64,000 nucleotides of DNA, from assembly GCA_963799245.1 (NCBI GenBank), contig CAWCWN010000003.1:372001-436000 (forward strand), read 5' to 3'. The position numbers were made by a program, and so were the translations under genes. Origin of the DNA: CAWCWN01 sp963799245. Lineage in GTDB: Bacteria > Chloroflexota > Ktedonobacteria > Ktedonobacterales > Ktedonobacteraceae. The notes beneath the pieces are model-generated. The model saw only the letters and a list, made by a program, of their open reading frames with translations. It did not search any database and had not been told where the DNA came from. Of this stretch, positions 1 to 8,212 are shown piece by piece; position 1 is the stretch's first letter, and every line of letters begins with the position of its first letter.

Positions 1-71
1 AGGGCGCTCTTGATATCTTTTTTCATACACGCCCAGATGACACGTAAAGTGTAAGCTGGTCCTGAAATCAT
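1..71 (-). CDS. ABC-2 type transporter permease, N-terminal fragment (cut by window edge)
   Basis: Reading on the minus strand from an ATG at 71 gives about 23 residues starting MISGPAYTLRVIWACMKKD before the window ends. The ATG lies 12 bases after the stop of the upstream ATPase gene, and a GGGAG ribosome-binding site sits just before it. A short basic, amphipathic start of this kind directly after a DrrA-type ATPase is what the membrane subunit of an ABC-2 exporter looks like. Only the start is visible, so the function is inferred mainly from the neighbour. Confidence 0.6.
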   Translation of the reverse strand, partial: MISGPAYTLRVIWACMKKDIKSA

Positions 72-83
72 TGCTGGTACTCC

Positions 84-1061
84 CTAATCGCGCAGCGCCG
101 TGCCCGTCAAACGCAAGAAGATTTCGTCAAGGTTGGGCTCACGAATGGAGATGTCATTGATATCGCCCTCCTGCGAGAGAATATTAATGATCTGCGGGGC
201 AATGTTGTGCACCCCCTGTGTGGTGATCGTCAGGTGCGTGCCACTCTGCCGGACCTCCTTAACGCCCTCCAGGGCCTGCAGCTCTTCGCTTCCCCGGCTT
301 GGCCGCGGCGTCTCTATCTCGATGACACTCCCCCCGTACATTCTCTTCAGGTGTTCGGGCGTGTCCACAGCCACAAGCTTGCCGTGATCGATGATGGCGA
401 TGCGTTCACATATGGCCTGGGCCTCTTCCAGGTAGTTGGTGGTAATCAAGACGGTGCGCCCCTGATCGCGCTGTGAGAGAATGTAGTCCCAGATGGCACG
501 CCTCGACTGGACATCTACACCCAGGGTAGGCTCGTCAAGATAGATCAACTGTGGCTCATGCAGCAGGGCGCGGGCAAGCGCCAGGCGGCGCTTCATCCCC
601 CCCGAGAAGGTCCCCACGCGCGAGTCCTTGCGATCCAACAGCTGTACCAGCTCCAGCAGCTTCGTAATACGCTGCCGCTTCTCCTTGCGAGCTATGCCGA
701 AAAGATCGGCATGAAAATCCATATTGCTCCAGGCGCTCAGCTCTTCGTAGAGGGCGGTCTCCTGGGGCACCGAACCCAGCATCTGGCGAATGCGTCGCGA
801 ATCATGACGCACATCGAAACCCATGACGGTCACGCGGCCGCTCGTGGGAACACTCAGGCCGCTGATCATATTGATGGTCGTCGTTTTTCCCGAGCCATTT
901 GGACCCAGCAGGCCAAAGATCTCTCCCTGCTGAACCGTCAATGAGAGATGATCAATGGCCTGCAAGGCAGCAAACGATTTACAAAGATCCTGCACCTCAA
1001 TCGCGGGGGGAGCCTGTCCCTGGCCGCGAGCAGCTCTTAGCTGTGTGACATCTGTATTCAT
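84..1061 (-). CDS. ABC transporter ATP-binding protein, DrrA/CcmA type
   Basis: This 325-residue protein is the ATPase of an ABC-2 type exporter, probably moving drugs or lipids out of the cell together with the permease that follows it. The Walker A motif GPNGSGKT lies near residues 53-60, the signature FSGGM near 152-156 and Walker B with the catalytic Glu (YLDEPT) near 174-179. After the nucleotide domain come about 85 residues of the C-terminal extension typical of daunorubicin-resistance ATPases (DUF4162-like, ending ...PNLDEIFLRLTG). The gene lies 58 bases after the marR gene and 12 bases before the permease, all on one strand. The substrate cannot be told from sequence. Confidence 0.93.
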   Translation of the reverse strand: MNTDVTQLRAARGQGQAPPAIEVQDLCKSFAALQAIDHLSLTVQQGEIFGLLGPNGSGKTTTINMISGLSVPTSGRVTVMGFDVRHDSRRIRQMLGSVPQETALYEELSAWSNMDFHADLFGIARKEKRQRITKLLELVQLLDRKDSRVGTFSGGMKRRLALARALLHEPQLIYLDEPTLGVDVQSRRAIWDYILSQRDQGRTVLITTNYLEEAQAICERIAIIDHGKLVAVDTPEHLKRMYGGSVIEIETPRPSRGSEELQALEGVKEVRQSGTHLTITTQGVHNIAPQIINILSQEGDINDISIREPNLDEIFLRLTGTALRD

Positions 1062-1119
1062 CTATTCTCTCTTTCACAAGCTTTCTGCGCCAGCAACGAT
1101 GGTGCTGCCTACCCCTCCC

Positions 1120-1626
1120 TCAGCATAAGGAGTCGGGGGGTAGCATGCCGCAGCGATCTCCACTACTGTTAGCAACTACAGCAAGATTGACAACGATGCG
1201 CTGGAATTTGGCTAATAAATCACGCTGCTCTTCCTCAGTGATGCCCTTGGTCAAGGTAGCATAGAAACAATCGCTGGCATCGGCAAGCAGGGGCATGAAG
1301 TCTCGCCCCTCGTCGGTAAAGTAGACCTTGACCACGCGGCGATCGGCGCGGTCGTGCCGGCGCTGCACCAGGTTGCTCTGTTCGAGCCGTTTGACAATGC
1401 CGGTAACTGTGGGGGCATCAATTCTGCGTCTCTGGCTGATGGTGCCGATCGTGATACCATCGCTCTCCTGCAATAAAGCAAGCACACCAAACTGCGGAGG
1501 AGTAATCACATAAGGCTTGTGATACGCCTGACAGCACTGCCGCAGCACCTCCGAGAAAGCATAAGCGACGGTGCGCTGGGTGAAGAAAAGCCAGTAGCCC
1601 AGATTGTCGTCTGCACGTGTTTTCAT
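1120..1626 (-). CDS. MarR family transcriptional regulator
   Basis: A winged-helix regulator of about 168 residues, most likely the ligand-responsive repressor of the ABC exporter downstream. The core reads as a MarR fold: a dimerisation helix at the N-terminus, a recognition helix region (TIGTISQRRRIDAPTVTGIVKRLE) and a wing with RRHDRADRRVVKVYFTDEG. The ATG at 1626 is chosen over two earlier ATGs (1647, 1641) because GGTGGG lies 6 bases upstream of it and the longer form adds only MSMGGYY. Two tandem inverted repeats over its own promoter indicate autoregulation of the whole operon. Confidence 0.9.
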   Translation of the reverse strand: MKTRADDNLGYWLFFTQRTVAYAFSEVLRQCCQAYHKPYVITPPQFGVLALLQESDGITIGTISQRRRIDAPTVTGIVKRLEQSNLVQRRHDRADRRVVKVYFTDEGRDFMPLLADASDCFYATLTKGITEEEQRDLLAKFQRIVVNLAVVANSSGDRCGMLPPDSLC

Positions 1627-1691
1627 GTAATACCCACCCATAGACATTCAGACGCGCAATGAAATGTGTCCTCTGCAATGTGCCCGTTTAT

Positions 1692-1752
1692 TTAGTGCGC
1701 TAATATTTAGTGTGCTAAGTATTTTATACAGGTAAATGGGGTTAGATGTCAA
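1692..1752 (-). promoter_or_regulatory. Promoter and tandem operators of the marR-ABC operon
   Basis: On the minus strand a TTGACA (-35) at 1747-1752 is followed after 18 bases by TATAAA (-10) at 1723-1728. Just downstream, over the expected transcription start, are two inverted repeats of form TTAG-N4-CTAA at 1707-1718 and 1692-1703, with centres 15 bases apart. The position is ideal for repression by the MarR protein encoded next. Binding itself is inferred. Confidence 0.75.
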
Positions 1753-1769
1753 GGGGTTAAAAGTAAGAG

Positions 1770-2936
1770 CTAGATCTCTTCCTGATCCAGGCGTAGCAGT
1801 CGTTCGCGATAGCGGCTGCGCAGAGCCTCAGACATGGGCGCGCCTGAGCCACCGCGGTGGAGTATGGTGATCTCCGCCATGATGCTGAGGGCGATCTCTT
1901 CAGGTGTACTTCCCCCCAGGTCGAGGCCGATAGGTGCGCGCACTCGCATGAGTTTTTCAATCGCCACACCCTTTGCATGCAGCAACTTAAAGACGGCCCA
2001 GACGCGCCGCTGGCTGCCGATCATACCGATATATGCCGCCGGCGAGTCAATAATGGCGCGCAGGCCATGCACATCATGGGCATGGGCGCGAGTTACCAGC
2101 ACGATATGCGTGCGTGGCGTGATCGGATAGTCACGCAGGGTTGCTGCGATATTGCCTACCAGCAGGCGCTGTGCATGCGGAAAGCGTTCGCGCTTGGCAA
2201 AGGAGGCCCGGTCATCGGTGACGCTTACCGAGTAGTTCATCAGGTGCGCTATAGAGGCCAGCGGACCCGCGATATGCCCGGCTCCCGCGATGAGCAGCAC
2301 AGGGGGTGGTAAGAAGGGCTCAACAAAAATTTCGGCCCGGGAACCCTGCGGGCCACTTATTTTATCCAGGCGCGCTTTACCTTCGGCGATGGCCTGCTGA
2401 GCGCTCTGCACGAGATACGCGTCTGCGACAGACGATCCGCGAGGCAGCTCCAGTCTTCCCAGCGTCTCTCCGTTCTCATGGACGAGCATCTGCCGGCCCA
2501 TTTGCGCCTGCCACGCGCCACTGCCAGCGATGACGGTCAGCATCACAATGGCCTGTTCGCCCGTCAGCGCCTCGTGTATGGCATGCGCAAAGTCGCGCAT
2601 GCCCGGCTCCACTGCCCCCGGCAGGTTATTCCAGGGTTGAATAAAGACATCAAAGATACCTCCACAGACACCCTGGCTTTCCATGGCGATCTCTTCAGTT
2701 AACTCGACTTGGACGCTGCTGGGGCGCTGGGTATCGAGCGCGTTAAGGGCGCTGCGCCATACCTCGGCTTCGCCGCAGCCACCACCAACGGTACCACTGA
2801 TCTTACCATCGCGATGGACAAGCATCTTTGCCCCGACTTCACGAGGCACAGAGCCTCTCCTGCGGACAATGGTCGCCATGGCGACGGTCTCACCACGTTC
2901 AAGTTCGTAGAGCAGTTCCTGGATAAGTTCGCGCAC
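1770..2936 (-). CDS. XdhC/CoxI family protein
   Basis: A 388-residue protein with both halves of the XdhC family. The N-terminal part has the conserved GGGCGEAEVW (about residues 51-60) and QGVCGG (about 88-93) motifs; the C-terminal part is a Rossmann-like domain with GAGHIAGPLA near 218-227. Family members load or sulfurate the molybdenum cofactor of xanthine or CO dehydrogenase-type hydroxylases. No molybdo-hydroxylase or cofactor gene lies in this window, so its client is unknown. It is transcribed in the same direction as the marR operon, but about 140 bases upstream, and appears to be a separate unit. Confidence 0.9.
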   Translation of the reverse strand: MRELIQELLYELERGETVAMATIVRRRGSVPREVGAKMLVHRDGKISGTVGGGCGEAEVWRSALNALDTQRPSSVQVELTEEIAMESQGVCGGIFDVFIQPWNNLPGAVEPGMRDFAHAIHEALTGEQAIVMLTVIAGSGAWQAQMGRQMLVHENGETLGRLELPRGSSVADAYLVQSAQQAIAEGKARLDKISGPQGSRAEIFVEPFLPPPVLLIAGAGHIAGPLASIAHLMNYSVSVTDDRASFAKRERFPHAQRLLVGNIAATLRDYPITPRTHIVLVTRAHAHDVHGLRAIIDSPAAYIGMIGSQRRVWAVFKLLHAKGVAIEKLMRVRAPIGLDLGGSTPEEIALSIMAEITILHRGGSGAPMSEALRSRYRERLLRLDQEEI

Positions 2937-3050
2937 GTTATTCTTTCCTCGGCCCGGGTGCGGGCGGCCTGTCGTGAGCCTTTACTGCAAAGGGGTAGGA
3001 TATCATACCATCCTGCCAGGATTTTATTGTATAATTACCTCGCCAGACAT

Positions 3051-3199
3051 GCTACTCTTTTTCCACTGAATGCTGGCATTTATCTCACGCGCAGAGGGTG
3101 AGAAGGATAAAGGGCAGCTGCATATTCTGCCAGTCCAGGGTGGCACGCCGCGGGAGGTCTGCAAAATGCCCGGCGGCGTCAGCGAGCTGGCCTGTTTGT
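3051..3199 (+). pseudogene. Remnant of an S9-type (prolyl oligopeptidase family) peptidase
   Basis: The plus-strand reading from 3070 gives LAFISRAEGEKDKGQLHILP followed by VQGGTPREVCKMPGGVSELA, which is the beta-propeller repeat style (..LAFxSR....QLxxxPxxGGxxRxVxxMPxGVSELAW..) of acylaminoacyl-peptidase/S9C enzymes. The similarity stops at about 3199, exactly where the stop codon of the opposing DUF1622 gene begins, and is lost or frame-shifted upstream of 3070. No catalytic domain is present. This looks like a short relic of a deleted gene. The family assignment is from memory of the motif style. Confidence 0.55.
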
Positions 3200-3583
3200 T
3201 TAGAGCTCGTCTGCCCCTGTTGAGCCCAGCGCGCGAGCGCGCGCCTTCCGCCAGGGCCACTCACCGTTCAGCTCAACCTCCAGCGACCAGCTTAGAAATG
3301 TACGGATGACCACAAGCAGGCCGAGTACTCCCAGGCTGAAAAAGGTGGGATCTATGGCCACGCTGCGAATGATGTCGGCCGCAACCAGCAGTTCCAGCCC
3401 GAGCAAAATTGCCTTGCCCATATCGCGGCGCAGGTTCTGGTAGGCTAACTGACTGTTGTCGCCGCGACGAATTATGGCCGCGCCATATCTTACAACGGCG
3501 ATGAGCGCGCCAATGGCGAGCGCGCCTACCCCCACAAGGTCGAAAATCGTACCGACCAGCTCGATTGTAGACTTGAAATCCAT
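3200..3583 (-). CDS. DUF1622 family membrane protein
   Basis: A 127-residue protein with three predicted membrane helices (about residues 10-32, 57-73 and 82-98) and the layout of the DUF1622 family, including the conserved RRDMGKAILLGLELLVAADI block. Members are small integral membrane proteins of unknown function. The C-terminus is short and charged (WPWRKARARALGS). It is a single gene flanked by a peptidase remnant on one side and a divergent phosphatase gene on the other. Confidence 0.85.
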   Translation of the reverse strand: MDFKSTIELVGTIFDLVGVGALAIGALIAVVRYGAAIIRRGDNSQLAYQNLRRDMGKAILLGLELLVAADIIRSVAIDPTFFSLGVLGLLVVIRTFLSWSLEVELNGEWPWRKARARALGSTGADEL

Positions 3584-3895
3584 CGTACTTCCTCAGTGCC
3601 TTGAGGCCAGGCACCCACGCAGCTACACACTGCCATACCTAGCCAGCGACGGCCACCACTACCAACATACAATGAAAACCCTCCTCGGCACATCATTCAT
3701 ACAGAGCGATTTTCGTATCATCTTTAGAGCGATGCCCTACGATCCTTTAGAGTTGCAGCTCGCCTGTCATCGTGCATATAATCTAAAACGTGTCCGCAAG
3801 AGGGCGGCATTATTCCCTCTCATGCCGTAGACCGCAGCGCAGCGCACACGGGCCGTGCGCTCGCGTGCAGCAAGTTACTGGAGGAATAACGACGC
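3584..3895 (+). promoter_or_regulatory. Divergent intergenic region; promoter for the histidine phosphatase
   Basis: This 312-base gap separates the minus-strand DUF1622 gene from the plus-strand phosphatase. It holds a candidate plus-strand promoter, TTGCAG at 3753-3758 and TATAAT at 3777-3782 (18-base spacing). The leader that follows contains a hairpin with 7-base arms AGCGCAC/GTGCGCT (3841-3847 and 3855-3861), and GGAGG lies before the start codon. I see no further gene in the gap. Confidence 0.5.
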
Positions 3896-4624
3896 ATGAC
3901 CAACCTTTATCTCATTCGCCATGGCGAGGCAATGAGCGCAATCCACGGTTTTATTGGTGACGGCGGCCTCTCACCTCTCGGCGTCCTGCAGGCGCAGCGG
4001 CTGCGTGATCGCCTGGGCGCCACGCGCGAAATCGCCGCCGACGTATTGATCGCCAGCACCCTGGTGCGCGCGCGGCAGACCGCGGAGATTGTTGCCCCCG
4101 CCCTCGGCCTGCCGTTGATCCTTGATGACAGCATTCAAGAACTACGTCCCGGCGAGGCCGAAGGCATGGACGAAAAGACCTTCAGGGAAAAATTTGGCAT
4201 GGTGAACTTCGAGAGCGAGCCCTATCGACCCATGGCACCCGGGGGAGAGAGCTGGGGGCAATTTATGCAGCGTGTAGGCTCGGCGCTTGACCGCATCGTC
4301 CGCGAGCACGCCGGCAAGACCATCGTCCTGGTCTGCCACGGGGGCGTTATCGATGGCTCATTCCTCTATTTCTTTCGAATGAGCGCCTGGACGCCACCTC
4401 AGACGCGCTTCTATACCCGCAACACTTCAATTACCCAGTGGCAGCTCTTCACCTCCGCCCGGGATGAAAAGCACTGGCACCTGATCAAATACAACGATGC
4501 CTTTCACCTGCGGGATATCGGCGCTCCCGCAGCTATCCCCTGGGGGCAGCTCCTGGCCAGGCCCGCCTCGGACAGAGATCGACCGTCGGTGCCGCTGCCT
4601 AGCGAGTCAGACAGGAGGGAGTAG
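3896..4624 (+). CDS. Histidine phosphatase family protein
   Basis: A 242-residue member of the phosphoglycerate-mutase-like (branch 1 histidine phosphatase) superfamily. The phospho-accepting His is in LIRHGEA (His9); a second Arg/Glu pair follows around residues 58-85 (LVRARQTAE ... IQELRPGEAEG), and the second catalytic His lies in VLVCHGGVIDG. A good Shine-Dalgarno (GGAGG) precedes the ATG. The C-terminal 40 residues beyond the domain are not conserved. Substrate could be a sugar phosphate, nucleotide or phosphoprotein; sequence does not decide. Confidence 0.92.
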   Translation: MTNLYLIRHGEAMSAIHGFIGDGGLSPLGVLQAQRLRDRLGATREIAADVLIASTLVRARQTAEIVAPALGLPLILDDSIQELRPGEAEGMDEKTFREKFGMVNFESEPYRPMAPGGESWGQFMQRVGSALDRIVREHAGKTIVLVCHGGVIDGSFLYFFRMSAWTPPQTRFYTRNTSITQWQLFTSARDEKHWHLIKYNDAFHLRDIGAPAAIPWGQLLARPASDRDRPSVPLPSESDRRE

Positions 4625-4718
4625 GCAGCAAGAACAGCCCGCCAGCAACCCCAGATGGCTAGCATCGAGGTGCTACCCGAAAATTCTCTAGTTGGGATAG
4701 ACTGACAGAGATAATCCA

Positions 4719-4739
4719 GTAAAAGAAGCGTCTTTTTTA
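4719..4739. terminator. Weak bidirectional hairpin between phosphatase and tRNA genes
   Basis: An AAAAGA...TCTTTT hairpin (loop AGCG) followed by more T lies between the convergent phosphatase gene (+) and tRNA-Arg gene (-). The stem is AT-rich, so this is only a plausible terminator. Confidence 0.3.
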
Positions 4740-4748
4740 CGGAGGAAA

Positions 4749-4820
4749 TGTCCCCGACAGGAATTGAACCTGCGCCTTCGGTTCCGGAGACCGATGCTCT
4801 ATCCGCTGAGCTACGGGGAC
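4749..4820 (-). tRNA. tRNA-Arg (anticodon CCG)
   Basis: On the minus strand the sequence folds as a complete cloverleaf: 7-bp acceptor stem GTCCCCG/CGGGGAC, D-stem GCTC/GAGC, anticodon stem TCGGT/ACCGA with loop CTCCGGA (anticodon CCG, reading CGG), a four-base variable loop, and T-stem GCAGG/CCTGT with loop TTCAATT. The discriminator base is A and CCA is not encoded. Confidence 0.95.
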
Positions 4821-4895
4821 TTCAACAAGATAATAACATATTCATCAACTACACTCAAGGCAAGGTTTTCCCATACAAATTTTGTCGATTCTTTA

Positions 4896-6188
4896 CTACA
4901 TCACTCCCAGCAGTGTCGCGGCCGCCAGCGCCATGACTTTAATGGAGGTGAGCAGGTCAACGAGCGCCAGTGATTCGTCGATGACATGGGCCTGGGTGAT
5001 CTCACCGGGACCGTAGACGATGCACTGCTCGATACCGGCCTTCTGCACAACAAAGCGCTGGTCATCGGTACCCGGGCTGCAGACAAAAGCGGGCGCTCGC
5101 CCTATAACTCGTTGTACGGCAGCGCTAAAGATCTGAACAAGCGGCGTGCAGCTGCTGACCCAGGTAGGCTCGGCGGCATATCTCTCAACGTATTCGTAGT
5201 GAAAATCCGGGTTAATTCTGGCACGCTGCTCCAGCAACTTGCAAATTTCGCCGCGGGCCTCGCTCACACTCTCACCCATTACCAGGCGGCGATCAAAGGC
5301 CACGCGGCAGCGTTCAGGCACACTATTTACGTTGCTGCCCCCCTGCAGCATATTGAAAGAGAGGCTGGCCGAGCAGGCGCTGGCAGGTACGACGGGCTGG
5401 CTGTTGTGACGCTGCTGTAGACGCGGCTGCAGAATATGCGCCGCCTCGGAGATAAAGTCAGCCATCTGCTCGACCGCGTTGACGCCGCGCTCGGGAGTGC
5501 TGCCATGCGATTGGCGTCCAAAGGTGGTGATCTCACCCCAGATGGCGCCGCGGTGGCCCAGGCAGATATTATCGGCGTTGAGCGGCTCGGTGATCACGAC
5601 GTAATCTGTGCGTTGCGGGCTGATGTATCCCCGCTCAACCAGCAGGCCCATACCCGCGTTACGATTGCCGGTGCTCTCTTCGTCAACCACGCCGCTCTGC
5701 TCAACGCTGCCCAGCAAACGCAGGCCGGCGCGGTGGATCGCCTCAATCGCGTAGATCTGGGCTGCCAGGCCCCCCTTCATATCTGCGGCGCCCCGGCCAT
5801 AAATGCGCCCATCGAGCACATCTCCGCCGAAGGGATGCCTCGACCAGCCCGAGCCGGCCGGGACGACATCCATGTGACCATTAAAATGCAGCACAGGAGC
5901 AGCCTGGCTGCCCGCCAGGCTGCCAAGTACATTGGTACGCGGCTGCCGCTCGCCATAAGGAGCCAGCTCCTCTATCTCCCCCGGCCTGAGCACTATATAT
6001 TCCACGACGTACCCCAGCGCGCGTAAATGCTCACCAATGTAACAGGCACACTCAGGATATGCCGTGCCGGGCGGATTCACAGTGGGAATGCGCAGCAGGC
6101 CCTGCAGGAATGCTATGGAGTCCTCCAGAACAACCTCGGCAGCCTCAAGAATTGCCGCCGTCTGTTCCGTAGTTAAGGGTTCGTACAT
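4896..6188 (-). CDS. M20 family metallopeptidase / deacylase (ArgE/DapE-like)
   Basis: A 430-residue zinc-dependent amidohydrolase of the M20 family. Zinc ligands and catalytic residues are visible: HMDVVPAG (His105, Asp107), AADMKGG (Asp136) and VVDEESTG (catalytic Glu170, ligand Glu171), with the lid-domain block FGRQSHGSTPERGVNAVE and a C-terminal ligand His in QAHVIDES. Relatives remove succinyl, acetyl or amino-acid groups (succinyl-diaminopimelate desuccinylase, acetylornithine deacetylase, peptidases). It is the last gene of the panC-panB-ilvC run, 30 bases after the reductoisomerase gene. Its true substrate is not shown by the context; since argJ is present at 24 kb, an ArgE role is not required. 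Confidence 0.88.
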   Translation of the reverse strand: MYEPLTTEQTAAILEAAEVVLEDSIAFLQGLLRIPTVNPPGTAYPECACYIGEHLRALGYVVEYIVLRPGEIEELAPYGERQPRTNVLGSLAGSQAAPVLHFNGHMDVVPAGSGWSRHPFGGDVLDGRIYGRGAADMKGGLAAQIYAIEAIHRAGLRLLGSVEQSGVVDEESTGNRNAGMGLLVERGYISPQRTDYVVITEPLNADNICLGHRGAIWGEITTFGRQSHGSTPERGVNAVEQMADFISEAAHILQPRLQQRHNSQPVVPASACSASLSFNMLQGGSNVNSVPERCRVAFDRRLVMGESVSEARGEICKLLEQRARINPDFHYEYVERYAAEPTWVSSCTPLVQIFSAAVQRVIGRAPAFVCSPGTDDQRFVVQKAGIEQCIVYGPGEITQAHVIDESLALVDLLTSIKVMALAAATLLGVM

Positions 6189-6218
6189 ACTGTAGTAATC
6201 CTCTTTGATACGTCGTCA

Positions 6219-7247
6219 CTACGATTTTTTCTCAGCAATCTCCGGCTTCTTATCTGCCGCATGCAACCATGGCATCATGGCTCGCACTTCACTACCAACC
6301 TGCTCAATCGGGTGCTGAGCAATTTCACGGCGCATCGCCTGGAAACTGGGGCGTCCCGCCTGGTTTTCAAGAATCCAGCGCGTGGCAAACGTCCCATCTT
6401 GAATATCGCGCAGTATTTTTTGCATCTCAGCGCGTGTCTGTTGATCAACGATGCGCGGCCCTGAGATATAATCACCCCACTCGGCAGTATCGCTAATGTT
6501 GTTGTGCATATAATTCATCCCACCCTGATGCATCAGGTCTACCACCGCTTTCACTTCATACATGCACTCAATAAATGCTACTTCCGGCTGGTAGCCAGCC
6601 GCTACGAGCGTTTCGAAACCGGCACGGATCAGAGAGGTGATACCACCACAGAGAACTGCCTGCTCGCCAAAGAGATCGGTTTCCGTCTCTTCGCCGACCG
6701 TCGTGCGCAGCACACCCGCGCGGGTGCAACCAATGGCACGAGCATATGCTAACGAGAGAGCCTCAGCATTGCCTGTTGCATCCTGGTAGACAGCCCACAG
6801 AGCAGGGAGGCAAATGCCTGTGGTGAAAAGACGGCGTAACATATGGCCTGGGCCTTTGGGGGCTACCATCGCCACGTCCACATTGTCTGGAGGGACGATC
6901 TGTGAGTAGTGCAAGCTAAATCCGTGCGCCGTCAAAAGCATCTTGCCAGCGGACAGCCCTGGCAAAATGTCGAGCTCATATACCTCGCGGTGATTCTGAT
7001 CAGGTATAAGGAGCATAATAACATCGGCGTATTCTGCGGCTGCGGCAGTCGTCATGACCTCGAAACCTGCGGCTTCTGCTTTCTGGCGGCTCTTGCTTTT
7101 AGCGGGGAGGCCCACTACCACATTACAGCCATTATCTCGTATGTTGAGGGCATGCGCATGACCCTGACTTCCATAGCCGATAACGGCTATCTTTTTCCCC
7201 TGTATAAGCTCCAGATTTGCATCAGCATCGTAATATGTATTCGCCAT
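6219..7247 (-). CDS. ilvC: Ketol-acid reductoisomerase (class I), possibly serving as ketopantoate reductase
   Basis: The 342-residue protein has the length and order of class I KARI: NADPH-binding GYGSQG near 24-29, MVAPKGPGH with the catalytic Lys near 131, and the metal ligands of the knotted domain at Asp191, Glu195, Glu227 and Glu231, plus the substrate Ser252. The segment after KGPGH (RRLFTTGICLPALWAVYQD) differs from the usual ...GGVPALIAVYQD, and the cofactor loop reads LPAKSKS. It starts 6 bases after panB, with no ilvB, ilvN or leu genes nearby. KARI makes dihydroxyisovalerate for valine, but IlvC can also reduce ketopantoate; with no panE in the operon that second role is plausible here. 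Confidence 0.9.
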   Translation of the reverse strand: MANTYYDADANLELIQGKKIAVIGYGSQGHAHALNIRDNGCNVVVGLPAKSKSRQKAEAAGFEVMTTAAAAEYADVIMLLIPDQNHREVYELDILPGLSAGKMLLTAHGFSLHYSQIVPPDNVDVAMVAPKGPGHMLRRLFTTGICLPALWAVYQDATGNAEALSLAYARAIGCTRAGVLRTTVGEETETDLFGEQAVLCGGITSLIRAGFETLVAAGYQPEVAFIECMYEVKAVVDLMHQGGMNYMHNNISDTAEWGDYISGPRIVDQQTRAEMQKILRDIQDGTFATRWILENQAGRPSFQAMRREIAQHPIEQVGSEVRAMMPWLHAADKKPEIAEKKS

Positions 7248-7253
7248 CGGTGT

Positions 7254-8105
7254 TTACTCATCTTTCATCATGAAAGCACGGAAGTCGCGCACTTCTTCCT
7301 CACTCATGTGGTAGCTTTCAGAGTCGGAAGGGAAGGTTCCGGCCTGGACATCAGCGAAGAAATGTTGCAGGGCTTCAGTAGCCGCATCGGCAAGCTGAGC
7401 GTATTGACGGACAAACCTCGGTGGCCGCGTATCATGCAAACCCAATACGTCGTGAAACACAAGTACCTGTCCGTCACAATGTGGTCCTGCTCCGATTCCA
7501 ATTGTGGGTATCGGTATTTCCTGCGTAATGATCTGAGCCAGGACATCGGGTACGCCTTCCAAAACAAGCGCGAATACGCCTGCCGCGGCCAGGGCGCGAG
7601 CATCAGCTACCAACTCGAAGGCAGCTTCGGCTCTCTTCCCCTGCACCTTATAGCCGCCCATGGTGTGAATCGATTGTGGAGTAAGCCCCAGGTGTCCCAT
7701 CACAGGGATTTCAGCGGCAAGGAGAGCTTCAACCATCGGTAGCCGCTTCCGGCCACCCTCTAATTTTACCGTTTCGGCCCCACCCTCACGCACGAGCCGT
7801 CCCGCATTGCGCACAGTCTCTTCCACCGAGAGGTGATAACTCAGCCAGGGAAGGTCACCCGCCACCAACGCCCTGGGATTCGTTCGTGTTACGGCAGCCA
7901 TGTGGTGAATCATCGTATCTACTGTGACGGGGAGTGTGTCATTGTATCCCAACACGTTATTGCCGACCGAATCGCCGACCAGGATGATATCTGCCAGGGC
8001 TCGTTCAGCAATATGCGCCGTAGGAGCATCATAAGCAGTGATCATTGTAAGCTTGGCTCCGCCTTTGCGAGCCTGGACAACTGGAACAGTAATTTTGTCC
8101 CGCAT
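7254..8105 (-). CDS. panB: 3-methyl-2-oxobutanoate hydroxymethyltransferase
   Basis: PanB transfers a hydroxymethyl group from methylene-tetrahydrofolate to ketoisovalerate, giving ketopantoate, the first committed step of pantothenate and CoA synthesis. Seen in the protein (283 residues): the MITAYDAPTA start, the metal-binding DIILVGDSVGNNVLGY segment, and KLEGG and GHLGLTPQS motifs typical of the TIM-barrel family. The ATG at 8105 is chosen because GAAAGGAAGGG precedes it and family proteins begin here; the open frame extends 45 codons further upstream without similarity. Second gene of the panC-panB-ilvC operon. Confidence 0.96.
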   Translation of the reverse strand: MRDKITVPVVQARKGGAKLTMITAYDAPTAHIAERALADIILVGDSVGNNVLGYNDTLPVTVDTMIHHMAAVTRTNPRALVAGDLPWLSYHLSVEETVRNAGRLVREGGAETVKLEGGRKRLPMVEALLAAEIPVMGHLGLTPQSIHTMGGYKVQGKRAEAAFELVADARALAAAGVFALVLEGVPDVLAQIITQEIPIPTIGIGAGPHCDGQVLVFHDVLGLHDTRPPRFVRQYAQLADAATEALQHFFADVQAGTFPSDSESYHMSEEEVRDFRAFMMKDE

Positions 8106-8212
8106 AGCCCTTCCTTTCTTTCCATAAAAACACCAGGAAATTGTTTCGAGATGTGCCGCAAATGTTCTGCCTGATAGATTAGATGCTATGTTCACACAGG
8201 GCAGATCCATGT

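Noticed and set aside
6909..7742. A 277-codon plus-strand open frame over ilvC/panB
   Set aside because: It crosses two conserved genes on the other strand and has no motif or good ribosome-binding site.
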